This document shows positions 1 through 12,100 of a stretch of 64,000 bases of DNA, one piece after another (within the stretch, counting starts at the first letter, position 1; each line of letters begins with the position of its first letter). The DNA comes from Arenicola marina (lineage: Eukaryota; Annelida; Polychaeta; Arenicolidae). Both the position numbers and the translations under genes were made by a program. Below the pieces are notes generated by a model. The model was not told where the DNA came from. It was given only the letters and a program-made list of their open reading frames with translations, and did not search any database. The stretch is taken from the NCBI GenBank assembly GCA_964019135.1, contig OZ025249.1, forward strand, positions 29,897,759 through 29,961,758, in the 5' to 3' direction.

Positions 1-3000
1 CACGACACCCTCCAAGGAACAGCTTCCCCCCTCTCAGGCCGCCACACCGGCCGCCTACAAACTGCCGGTACGTGGCTAACCCACTCCACATTGTCCTCAC
101 AACCTATTAGAGCAGCTCCCACCCTCCCAGGCCGCCACACCGGCCGCCTACAAACTGCCGGTACGTGGCTAACCCACTTCACATTGTCCTCACAACCTAT
201 TAGAGCAGCTCCCACCCTCCCAGGCCGCCACACCGGCCGCCTACAAACTGCCGGTACGTGGCTAACCCACTCCACATTGTCCTCACAACCTATTAGAGCA
301 GCTCCCACCCTCCCAGGCCGCCACACCGGCCGCCTACAAACTGCCGGTACGTGGCTAACCCACTTCACATTGTCCTCACAACCTATTAGAGCAGCTCCCA
401 CCCCCCCAGGCCGCCACACCGGCCGCCTACAAACTGCCGGTACGTGGCTAACCCACTTCACATTGTCCTCACAACCTATTAGAGCAGCCCCCACCCTCCC
501 AGGCCGCCACACCGGCCGCCTACAAACTGCCGGTACGTGGCTAACCCACTTCACATTGTCCTCACAATCTATTAGAGCAGCTCTCATCCTCCCAGGCCGC
601 CAAACCGGCCGCCTACAAACTGCCGGTACGTGGCTAACCCACTTCACATTGTCCTCACAACCTATTAGAGCAGCCCCCGACCCTCCCAGGCCGCCACACC
701 GGCCGAATACAAACTGCCGGTACGTGGCTAACCCACTCCACATTGTCCTCACAACCTATTAGAGCAGCTCCCACCCTCCCAGGCCGCCACACCGGCCGCC
801 TACAAACTGCCGGTACGTTGCTAACCCACTTCTCATTGTCCTCACATCCTATTAGAGCAGCCCCCCCCCCTCCCAGGCTGTCACACCGGCCGCCTACAAA
901 CTTCCGGTACGTGGCTAACCCACTTCTCATTGTCCTCACATCCTATTAGAGCAGCCCCCCCCCCCCTCCCAGGCTGTCACACCGGCCGCCTACAAACTTC
1001 CGGTACGTGGCTAACCCACTTCTCATTGTCCTCACATCCTATTAGAGCAGCCCCCCCCCCTCCCAGGCTGTCACACCGGCCGCCTACAAACTTCCGGTAC
1101 GTGGCTAACCCACTTCACATTGTCCTCACAACCTATTAGTGCAGCTCCCACCCTCCCAGGCCGCCACACCGGCCGCCTACAAACTGCCGGTACGTGGCTA
1201 ACCCACTCCACATTGTCCTCACAATCTATTAGAGCAGCTCCCACCCTCCCAGGCTGTCACACCGGCCGCCTACAAACTGCCGGTACGTGGCTAACCCACT
1301 TCACATTGTCCTCACAACCTATTAGAGCAGCTCTCATCCTCCCAGGCCGCCAAACCGGCCGCCTACAAACTGCCGGTACGTGGCTAACCCACTCCACATT
1401 GTCCTCACAATCTATTAGAGCAGCTCCCACCCTCCCAGGCTGTCACACCGGCCGCCTACAAACTGCCGGTACGTGGCTAACCCACTCCACATTGTCCTCA
1501 CAATCTATTAGAGCAGCTCCCACCCTCCCAGGCTGTCACACCGGCCGCCTACAAACTGCCGGTACGTGGCTAACCCACTTCACATTGTCCTCACAACCTA
1601 TTAGAGCAGCTCTCATCCTCCCAGGCCGCCAAACCGGCCGCCTACAAACTGCCGGTACGTGGCTAACCCACTCCACATTGTCCTCACAATCTATTAGAGC
1701 AGCTCCCACCCTCCCAGGCTGTCACACCGGCCGCCTACAAACTGCCGGTACGTGGCTAACCCACTTCACATTGTCCTCACAACCTATTAGAGCAGCTCTC
1801 ATCCTCCCAGGCCGCCAAACCGGCCGCCTACAAACTGCCGGTACGTGGCTAACCCACTTCACATTGTCCTCACAACCTATTAGAGCAGCTCCCACCCTCC
1901 CAGGCTGTCACACCGGCCGCCTACAAACTTCCGGTACGTGGCTAACCCACTTCACATTGTCCTCACAACCTATTAGAGCAGCTCCCCCCCCCCCCTCCCA
2001 GGCTGTCACACCGGCCGCCTACAAACTTCCGGTACGTGGCTAACCCACTTCACATTGTCGTCACATCCTATTAGAGCAGCCCCCCCCCCCCTCCCAGGCT
2101 GTCACACCGGCCGCCTACAAACTTCCGGTACGTGGCTAACCCACTTCACATTGTCCTCACAACCTATTAGAGCAGCTCTCATCCTCCCAGGCCGCCAAAC
2201 CGGCCGCCTACAAACTGCCGGTACGTGGCTAACCCACTTCACATTGTCCTCACAACCTATTAGAGCAGCCCCCCACCCTCCCAGGCCGCCACACCGGCCG
2301 ACTACAAACTGCCGGTACGTGGCTAACCCACTCCACATTTTCCTCACAACCTATTAGAGCAGCTCCCACCCTCCCAGGCCGCCACACCGGCCGCCTTTAA
2401 ACTGCCGGTACGTGGCTAACCCACTTCACATTGTCCTCACAACCTATTAGAGCAGCTCCCACCCTCCCAGGCCGCCATACCGGCCGCCTACAAACTGCCG
2501 GTACGTTGCTAACCCACTTCTCATTGTCCTCACATCCTATTAGAGCAGCCCCCCCCCCCTCCCAGGCTGTCACACCGGCCGCCTACAAACTTCCGGTACG
2601 TGGCTAACCCACTTCACATTGTCCTCACAACCTATTAGAGCAGCTCCCCCCCCCCCCCTCCCAGGCTGTCACACCGGCCGCCTACAAACTTCCGGTACGT
2701 GGCTAACCCACTTCACATTGTCCTCACATCCTATTAGAGCAGCCCCCCCCCCCCCTCCCAGGCTGTCACACCGGCCGCCTACAAACTTCCGGTACGTTGC
2801 TAACCCACTTCACATTGTCCTCACAACCAATTAGAGCAGCTCCCCCCCCCCTCCCAGGCTGTCACACCGGCCGCCTACAAACTTCCGGTACGTGGCTAAC
2901 CCACTTCACATTGTCCTCACATCCTATTAGAGCAGCCCCCCCCCCCCCACTCCCAGGCTGTCACACCGGCCGCCTACAAACTTCCGGTACGTGGCTAACC

Positions 3001-3365
3001 CACTTCACATTGTCCTCACAACCTATTAGAGCAGCTCCCACCCTCCCAGGCCGCCACACCGGCCGACTACAAACTGCCGGGACGTGGCTAACCCACTTCA
3101 CATTGTCCTCACAACCAATTAGAGCAGCTCCCACCCTCCCAGGCCGCCACACCGTCCGCCTACAAACTGCCGGTACGTTGCTAACCCACTTCACGTTGTC
3201 CTCACAACCTATTAGAGCAGCTCCCACCCTCCCAGGCCGCCACACCGGCCGCCTACAAACTGCCGGTACGTGACTAACCCACTTCACATTGTCCTCACAA
3301 CCAATTAGAGCAGAGTGCCCTTTTTGGCCGTCGCAGCGGTCGCTAAAGATATTGTCCTTACAACC
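1..3365. repeat. 93-bp tandem satellite array, about 35 copies
   Basis: A 93-bp unit repeats head to tail from the window start, where the first unit is already degenerate, to about 3300. A decayed last copy runs to about 3365. Each unit carries a CACACCGGCCGCCTACAAAC core and a CGGTACGTGGCTAACCCACT segment. Three main variants are visible: one with CCCACCCTCCCAGGCCGCC and ACTGCCGG; one with a poly-C run of 7-12 bases followed by TCCCAGGCTGTC and ACTTCCGG; and one with CTCTCATCCTCC and CCAAACCGG. Variants cluster and alternate, for example between 1205 and 1870, which suggests unequal exchange of multi-unit blocks. Because 93 is a multiple of three, stop-free frames run through the array, but they show no coding signature. 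It lies upstream of the first visible AP3D1 exon, so it is probably intronic. Confidence 0.97.
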
Positions 3366-3571
3366 GCTAACAAGTTTTATAAGCAACAGAAATGTCTGGT
3401 CAAAGGCAATTATTCAGTGGAGCATTTGCGAAACTTTGGGAATCTGAGCAGGAGACAAACTATTATCATTGGCAACAGAAGTTTCTTTTCGGGATATTCA
3501 AAACTCTTAGTCTTGTTGTTTTCATATTTGCACACCATAATGCCATTTACTTACTTTCCTTTGTGTTTCAG

Positions 3572-5801
3572 CCCATGTCTGGTTATAAAACATTAGCGGA
3601 GAATGAATCTATGAAACTGGTATGTATATCTGACTAGTGTGGTTTCTTTACTATAGAAGTATGGCAAGTTATTTGTCGTATAACGTGATCTATCATTAGG
3701 TCTGCATAATCTCTCAGTACTGAATTCACCTTCGATGATAAGCTTGCTTGGTCTCTGCATTTGAAGACAATCCGTGATCAGCCAGCTTAATTTGCCACAT
3801 GCATACAACCTTGTTGCAGCTCTATGAAACGAGGGTGTCGGTGCAGCAGTCCAACAGCGTAGTGATGTCAGTCCTCTTCTCCAATCTATCCGACCGACAC
3901 ATCAAAGATCTCGAGTTCAACGTGCTTGATTCCCTCAACACCAAGCTCATCAGGGGGGTAAGTCGCCCTACAGCTGCTTGAATGTTTCTCACTGTTTGAT
4001 ATTTTATATATCCTTACACGCGTTATTTCTATGTTGATATATATATATAATGTATATACATCGATACATAACAGTTGTCCAGTATGCTGTTTGGAAATGC
4101 GGAAATTATTGATGGGATAGGCGATCATTAGGAGGAGGTTTGATCATTAGGTTTGATCTTAATCTTCAGAAGAATAATAAGGATCGTTTCGCTTATTCTT
4201 CAGGCCGCAGCCTCTAACCATGATGCAGTGCGAGTGCCATTCCATTTGCCGCCCGGGACTCAGAATGAGGGTCAGTTCGCCTTTACCGTCGACAGCATCA
4301 CGATGCCGCAGCGCATGAAAGGCACGCTCACCTACATCACCAAGGTAACAATTCGACGCGCCGCCTGTCGCCCGCTTGTAGCACTAATTCGGTTTATCTA
4401 ATAAATGTTTTGCTTATTGTGTATGACGTGATAGTTTAATCACCGAGACTGATATCTATACGTCCCAAGCCGTACTACACGCAGAGATCACGTTACATAG
4501 AAATGTGGGAACGCACGGCAAATGGATTAATATATGTAAGTTTTATATTGTGGCAGCCGCGTCGTTTTCTTTCTTAATGGTTTATGCGTGTACAGGTTTT
4601 CTATACACAACGTCTGGTTTCTTTCAGAGCGACTCTGAGTCCACGCATGAAAAACTAGACTTTAAAGTACACATCCCTTGCTGTTCGTACCTTTTAGGAC
4701 TGCCATGCAATGGGTAAGTTTCTCGTCAGAAAACTTTACGCCTATCTGTGTTTTCGTTCTTCCGGATTCAAATGGACCTATTAAATCGTATATTGGTGCA
4801 TACAACATGTGTACAAGATTTTGGTTTGAGTGAAAGGGTCTGTCTATTAATCTGTTCCCCACCTCAGTACTTTACCGTTGCCTTTGTCCATGTCTTTTGC
4901 AGGGATGCGTTTGCCAAGTTGCTGGGAGGTGGCGATTTGACAGAAAAGAAGTCTACAGAACTGTCCTTAACAGACACAGACTTCCCACCTGTATTAGCCA
5001 AGATCTGCTTCTACGGCCACTTTAGCGGTAAGTGTTCGTGGTTATCTCTGAACAGCGATTTCTATCAACAGTGTTCCTTGATATCGCGAAATAATATTTA
5101 TGTGTTTATCCTTGTAATTGTGAAGATGGTAATTCGAAGATTGTCTGCATGTGAACGACGCATGAATCAGCTTGAACATAAGTAGGCTATATTGTTCTGT
5201 TGTAGTTATAAAGCTTTGCCCAAACATATGTGTCTGCTAGTGTTATATGCCAATTTGTCACTTCCAGTCGTGGAGCAGGTTGAAACCAATGCGTCCTTGT
5301 ACAGTAAAAGTATTCAGGGCCACCACATCTGTCTTCTGGTCAAGAAAATGGTAAGATTGTTCCCCACTTGAAAATTTTCTGCGTGTATTAACTTTTAAGG
5401 GAGTCATATTCATTAAAATATGACTAATTTTAGCTAATCTTTCTAAAACTTGTGTTTTTATCAAAATGTAGCTTTGCGATGTGAACTAAATGCGAAATAT
5501 ATGGCTATTATTCCGTATTATGCAATATTACGCAATATGTTCGTATAGCTCACGTACTACTCACGCTTAGCATTGACTACAATAATCACCACTCCGGATC
5601 GTCGCAATGGAAGATTAATCAATATTCGTCGACTGTAGTTGACTACCATTACGTGTTACAAGCGCATCTATGTGTATAACAGATTTATAATTCGTTTGAC
5701 AGGAGAGCGGTAAAGTGAGCATCGACGGGAAGTGTACTGACGGCACCTTGTTGTCGAACGTTCTGGACGACATCAAGACATTCCTGGCCGCTCAGTCGTA
5801 A
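3572..5801 (+). CDS. AP3D1: AP-3 complex subunit delta-1, C-terminal part (last 7 coding exons)
   Basis: Large subunit of the AP-3 adaptor, which sorts cargo from endosomes/Golgi to lysosome-related organelles. Coding exons: 3572-3619, 3820-3957, 4204-4344, 4628-4713, 4903-5027, 5268-5350 and 5703-5801. All have AG acceptors and GT donors (GTATGT, GTAAGT and similar), and their phases join into one frame of 239 codons plus TAA. The translated tail matches remembered vertebrate AP3D1 block by block: LEFNVLDSLNTKL, VPFHLPPGTQNEGQFAFTV, HEKLDFKVHIPCCSYL, DAFAKLLGGGDL, AKICFYGHFS, SIQGHHICLLVKK, and the end SIDGKCTDGTLLSNVL. This is the C-terminal appendage-like region; the trunk and hinge lie upstream of the window. 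The 93-bp satellite precedes the first visible exon. Nothing suggests decay. Confidence 0.93.
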
Positions 5802-8800
5802 CGCGGCGCAGTGAGAGAATGCAGCTATGGTTGGGTTTATGAGTGGCGTCCCAGACTGATCACACGCACACAGATGGCTGGCTAACTCCTAATCAACCCT
5901 CGACTGTGGGTATCGAACTGGGACAATGCGCGGAGACACGGCGGCCCCCTCGCGACCGCCACTGCCCCCTGATGACCACAGTCCACACTAAGCCAGTGGC
6001 AGCGAATGAGAGGGCCGTGTACGTCACATCCGCTCACTGAAAACAAAGAAAGATGGCGGATCATTCTCATTCTCAGATTGTTGACTTCAACAGAGACCAG
6101 GAGTAGAAGGTCTTGGCTCTTTGCATCTCGCTAACTCGCTTCCTTTTTGTCCTTGACGGTCTGCGCAGATGAATTATCTCTTTCGAAGATTGGGGGAGCA
6201 GAAGTGTTAATTTTACAAGAGGTGCGATTTCATTTCTCCACAATGACGTTCATGTTTTTTCTCATATTGGACAGGAAACTTTTCTTTCACTCACTGCCTG
6301 CGCCTTCAACTTAAATTCCCAGTACTTCTTCAAAACTTGTCATAATATTATTGGTGCGCAATTTCTTGACCCGAGCACTTGACCAGTTGCGAAAATATGG
6401 CCTCTTAGGTTTCTTATTTATTTGTAGACAAGATGTAACTGCCGTGTGCTTGACTAAATAATGAGGGGTTGTATCAGTGACGCCCAAGGCTCCCGATAGC
6501 TGTCCGCTTACGTCCCATATCGATTGGTAGCCAAATAGATCCAGTGCTGCTATTGAATTAGTCAAATCTAAGAGAGTGCTGGTTCTGCGCCAGGCGAAAA
6601 TCTATGTCATTGTAACCACTAAAGGACAGTATGCTGACTAGCGTAGAACTCTTTGTTTATACATCCAGTTGTGTAGATGCACGATGTATTGGTGTATTGT
6701 TGAGTGTTATATCATTCAATAGCCGGTCCGATTTAGCCGATATCGGTGTCCTGGGATAAGGTTATGGTTCGTCTTGTTTTCGATCCTTTAGGGAGGAACT
6801 GATCAATACGTATATGATCATTGCCAGTTCTTCAAAGTCCAGCTTAGTTCATATATTCTCGGCCGGTATAATATTAATGAAACGTCACCTGTTAAGTGCC
6901 GGCTGACGGTTAACTGGTTTACTCATTCTCGTAGGTTTGCTCGTCTGCCATATGTATATTACAAATCGAAAAGTGTAAGCTACAGTTTGCTGGGGTTCGG
7001 TAGCACCAAGCTGCAATGCGGGCCAATCTCACCGGTCAGTGGTCGACGTGAGGAGAGACTAGTATGTGAACGACTCACGTGCCCGACTCACTTCATCACT
7101 TGCCAAGTCATTTTAACCGAGTTCCATGGATTGTTGGGCGGTCTTGGTAGACAGTTTCGACCATCTACTTCAGCTGCTACTCTTCGATCGTTAATCCTAA
7201 CAATATTAGTTGTCTGCCGCGATGTTCTCTAGCTGATTCAGATCAACGTGCCTATATGCGTGTGAAAAAGCTCAGTTGTTGACGTTACTTTTACTCAAAC
7301 TGCCATTAAAATGCGTTTTTTTTTTGGTTTTGATTGAAAGGGAACGGAAGGTTGAAGAGTGCAATATTCATGGTATCTTAGGACAGTACTATCTGGGGGT
7401 ATTTTGACTTGACTTATTTGGCGGTATCGTCACTTGTAGTGTAGCCTGGTAACTGACTGATATTGGTACACTTACAAGGACTCTTGAAGCTCTGAAGGCC
7501 AACGTTCAACATTCCAGTATTCTTCTATACGCGAACGACGTCTTGCCTTTTATCGTAACTGTTTTTTCGAGTCAAATGTACTTTAGTTCTGATCACTTAC
7601 CGTTTACACCTTAATACGCCTTGGACATTTTTTGTAAATTTATACAGTAACTGTTACTATAAATCTGAAGGATAGATCATGTGCAGTTCCATTTCACCCT
7701 GGTCGTTACATGACCTTAGCGTTGGTTGAGATTCACTGGAGTACGTCAGACGGACGAAGTGGAGCTGCACTGGCTGATTTGTTTGGTTGGGCTTGAAGCG
7801 GTGAAAGGTTAAGTGTTGGACATTGAATGCTCGGGGTTGGCGGTGGCCACAGCGAATCAAAAGGTTTTGTCGATGACGTCAATATCCAAGGTTTGCAAGC
7901 GAATGAAAGTTAACTTAAGGTAAACGATATAGTGTATTTTAGTGGCTGCCAGGCAATTCAGAGTCGATCGGCAAATTCATCACCGGGATCCTTTAATTTA
8001 GACCCGATGTTTCTGTTACAGAAATATTCTCGGAAGCAATTCACATGCTTGTTGACTGCAAGGGTCACGACGACCTTGTTTGGAAGCGGAAAAGTCTGTA
8101 TCTCCGCTGTTTTCCCGAACGTGTGTGGGTTATGTTCACTGATGGTCACCAGGGAAACCCGTTTACCGCCATAGCCACCGTTGTTACATGGGCATGTTTT
8201 CACGCTTGTATAAGTTAAACTGTTATGCGCTGGTCGACAAATTTCAATGACATCTCTGATTGATATCAGATGGATGTGTCAAGCTCAGCGTAGAGCAAAT
8301 TTGCAACATATACGCCTGTATATATATATACACACACACGTTCGGTTGTCAAATATTGTCGTTGATTAACGAAAATTGAAGGATTTTTGTTCCCTTTAAC
8401 CTTGACATTCCTTGTCCGTCGGTCCCATGGCGTGGATAGAATGATGTTGCAAAGTCGATAACCTATTTAGTTTGGGTCTAGATAGAAGCCAAAGAGGTTA
8501 CGTTTTGTTTCTTTTTGATGATTTACCCGCCAGATGTTGTGAAAGCGCGAATTAAGCCACCGTGTTTGTCGTGAACACCCAGACAAGAAATCTACGCTCT
8601 GTTAAATCATTTGTGGCTTTCGAATAATGTACATTTGCAATTATCCACTCTACGCTCCAGTAGCGGTCGCTAATCTGTGTATACATGTAATAAATGTGAA
8701 TATCAATGAAAACATTTTCTGTATCATATTATACAGAATGTATTTTATGAAGGAAAATAAAACTTGTGATGCGAAACATTCTATATTTTTGGACTACTTT

Positions 8801-9039
8801 TCACTTTATTTTTACGGTATTCGTTGAAACAAATTGGAAGGTAGGTATCTAACTGAAATATCAAGTACATACTTATTTTTACTTACTTATTGTAACCAGC
8901 GACGGAACCTACAATAGCAACGTGTAATAAGGAGGCTTATTAATTGGGTCAATCTTTGGTAAGTCTCTGTAGGTACCAAATCGTTGGTACACTACCCAGG
9001 CAGTGACGTTCCGGACCGGCCATATGCACGACCCACCTG
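5802..9039. other. AP3D1 3' region and spacer, no recognised gene
   Basis: No ORF over about 85 codons and no recognisable exon were seen. Possible AP3D1 polyadenylation signals are far from the stop: ATTAAA at 7305-7310, followed by a T-run, and AATAAA at 8756-8761. Neither is close enough to be convincing alone, so the 3' UTR length is open. A TA/CA microsatellite lies near 8322-8340. I see nothing else structured. Confidence 0.5.
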
Positions 9040-9197
9040 CCCACCGCCCTTTGGCCACGTGCTTGGCGCTGGATCTTGCTGGGACCAGTCAGTCGAGATT
9101 TGAACGGCGCTCCACCTAGTGATAGATTGGTGCACGACAGAAAAATGGCGAAGGGTGATGAAGGACGGGCCGTTGTTATTTGAGTTTATACTGAAAA
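9040..9197 (+). promoter_or_regulatory. Probable NDUFAF2 promoter and 5' leader
   Basis: The 150 bp before the NDUFAF2 start are locally GC-richer and contain a perfect E-box CACGTG at 9056-9061 and an inverted CCAAT-like ATTGG at 9126-9130. No TATA box is evident, as expected for a housekeeping mitochondrial gene. The transcription start is not determined. Confidence 0.4.
9145..9183 (+). other. Possible upstream ORF in the NDUFAF2 leader (12 codons)
   Basis: ATG at 9145 opens a 12-codon frame ending at TGA 9181-9183, 14 nt before the NDUFAF2 start at 9198. The context AAAAATGG is good. If the transcript begins upstream, this uORF would damp translation of the main frame. It could instead lie upstream of the transcription start. 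Confidence 0.3.
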
Positions 9198-12100
9198 ATG
9201 ACAAGCAAAACCATCATTGGTAGAATTTTTAGCAATCTACGACAAACTTTTGTCGTAGCTTCACAGAAAGATGTTTACGTGGGACGAGATTATCTAGGAA
9301 ATCGTTACTTTGAGCGCCATGCCAGTGAGTTCTCTATTATCGCTCATCGAAACAAACCACAAACTTGGGTCCACAAACTTGTGACAAAGTGGCACCTCTC
9401 CCTGGGCGCAATTGGGGGTAATGGGTTAGGTTGGGTGGGGGGAGGGGTGTGTAAAGCTAGCAGCTGGGTCGATTGGCTGGCCATGTGCATACTGGGCAGT
9501 CTGGGGTGGAGGCAGGGCTCACACAGATGTCAGGCATAAGGGCGGGGTGCGTGGATGTTTGGGGGTGGTGTAGTGGCAAATCACCCTGGCCAGTGTTGTG
9601 TACATCACCCTGTACACAATACTGGCCAGGGTGATTTAGCACTAGGGGTGGTGTAGCCCCATGTGACGTTGTTGGGTGTGGACGAAGGAGAGGGAAGGTG
9701 GGGCGGTGGAATGCATAGCAGAGGTGGGGGGGGGGAAGTGGTTGTTATCAGCTTTGCAACTTCACATCTAGGCTACTTCACATCAATTCTAGACAAAGGT
9801 CCCAGTTCTAGATAGTTCCATCTCCGAAACCTAGTGGCGGAGCGTGAGGAGCCACTAGGTTTCGGAGATGGAACTAAGTTCTAGATAGCAAATTGCAGGT
9901 GGAGGGTATCTGGTGTGAAAATTTAAATATATTGGCATTCTTTGATAACAACTCAACAAGAAAAGATGATCCAAGGATATTTTATAGACATTTACAAGTC
10001 ATGCCTTTCTGGGATCTGATGATTCCAATTCAAAGCTCTCTCCCCCCTGCTCCCCAACCACCTCCTACCCCCCCCCTCCCTCTAGGGAGAGACATAACAG
10101 ACTGCCCGGGACAGTTGAATTACAGGGTCGGGCAGGTCAGACTACTGGTTGTATGCCCAATGGGGCAGGTGAAGATTTAGACTGTTATTTCTCGCTATTT
10201 AGTAATACTCAGCAGTTACGCTGGTCAAAAAAACAGGTATTGATCAACCGATCAATGTGAACAATAAGTGCATGGTAGTTTTAGTTTTTAGTCCGACAAT
10301 ATAACATCGGAAAATTGTGTGCTCAGTCATAGGCACTCACATTTTGGAACATGACATTGCGGAATCGTTGAAATCCTTGCAAATAGCACAGTAAATAACT
10401 TGTTTATTAGTTGTGTCAATGTTGTTTATTCTCCATTTGATAGGACAGGTAAATTCTTAGGGGGGCAGGTGAATCTCAACACTACGTGCCCGACAGGACA
10501 GGCAACATCTAAAGTTAATGTCTGTCCCTGCCACCTATACTAAGGGGTGGACACACCATACAGCTGTTTTGGTAGTACAGCCATCCTGTCAATAGAACCA
10601 TCATTATATCGAAACCGACGAAACTGGCTTAAATATACCAAAACCAAGCAGCTAGCATGTTGAAGACATATACAATCTAGATGTACCATTAGTCCAGATA
10701 GAGATATGTCAGATAGTAATTGTAATTATTGCCAGTAATAACAGATATACCTGTCTTCTATCTGTGAAAGTGGCTCAAACCGCAAATCCATGTGCCATCT
10801 TGTTTGTTTTCAAATTTACTCTTTCACTGGCCACCAACAAATGGGAGCAAATAAGGGCAAAAAACCAGGACAATGGAAGAGGAAAAGGACTGCAAAAACA
10901 ACTACTTGAACACAAAAGAAAGTGAGAGTGGTATAGATTCAAGCATGATGTCGTTAACATGTCTATGTTTGTATATATTTAGTGTGAATTTTTATTCTGG
11001 TCTAGTTTGATTTTATACATTGGTAATAAATTTATTTACATCAAGTTACACTCCACTTAGATGTTCTGCATTCTGTATTTACCTGTGGTCCAACAAGTGG
11101 CTTAGCCCAGTGGTTAATGACAAAATGAATGTGATAAACAAGATGGCACATGTATTAGACTCGGGACTCAGTTTCGGGACTATGTTGTGGCGATAGCTAC
11201 GGTGGCTTGCTCGCAGAACTAAGTAGTTTCTGGTTATGTTGTCAGCTTGTTTTGGTGTGTGTCACTAATTGCAATAAGGCAATCAATTATAGTTTCTGTG
11301 GGTGCTAAAGATTTCCCATCATAGTATTAAAGCCCATAATACATAAGTAGTCAGTGTACACACTGCAATAACAGCAACAGCCTAACCGGTCGCATTTTGA
11401 GCTTGCAATTTATAATTCTATGAACAAAAAAGTTCTTGATATCATATAAAATTGTGAGTGCTATGATTTTCTGCTAAACCTCCTGACAAAAAGGCCCTGT
11501 TTGGGCAGGTAAACAGCACGTGAGTGCCTGCCAGATTGAAAATATGCCTCTGGCTAATATTCTGCCTGGTATTATTTTCTAATATTCCTGTTAAAAGAAG
11601 TACTGGTACTATATGGTGACTGATTGGCAATTATAGCAATTGGCAACTATTATGTTTTAGGTAAATATTCTGCTTAGCATACTTTGTGGACCACTGCTAG
11701 TTAAGCTGTACTAGACCTATGCAGCCCAAGAACCCGACGCATCTGAGGCATATTTGGCAAGTCCCAAATGGCGCGACAGAGAAACTGCTTTTCCATCTGC
11801 CTCATGGAAGTCTTATCTGGACCAGGGCAGAACCAAAAAAGAACAAAAAACACGAAAGATATTTGCATGGATGTATTTACTTCTGGGATCAATCCAGTTA
11901 ATTTATATATAGGTATATTTATTGCTAGCCAGTGCAAACTAGCACTTCACATAATACTCTACACATGAATATTACATATTTATTTAATTAATTTCGATGC
12001 TGTGATAAAAAATTCTTCACTACCCAGTACCAGAACATGTATTTCTATCTCCAGATGCAGCCAAAGGTCTTAAAAGGCAGCGAAGAGTCCAACCACAAGA

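Noticed and set aside
91-3273. Long open frames through the 93-bp array, encoding repeats like LPGRHTGRLQTAGTWLTHF
   Set aside because: The unit length is divisible by three, so any stop-free unit stays open. Indels in the C-runs switch frames without selection, there is no start or signal context, and the minus strand is equally open.
1-3365. CRISPR-like regular array
   Set aside because: Repeats are contiguous without unique spacers and the genome is eukaryotic. The same holds for 59941-60186 and 61038-64000.
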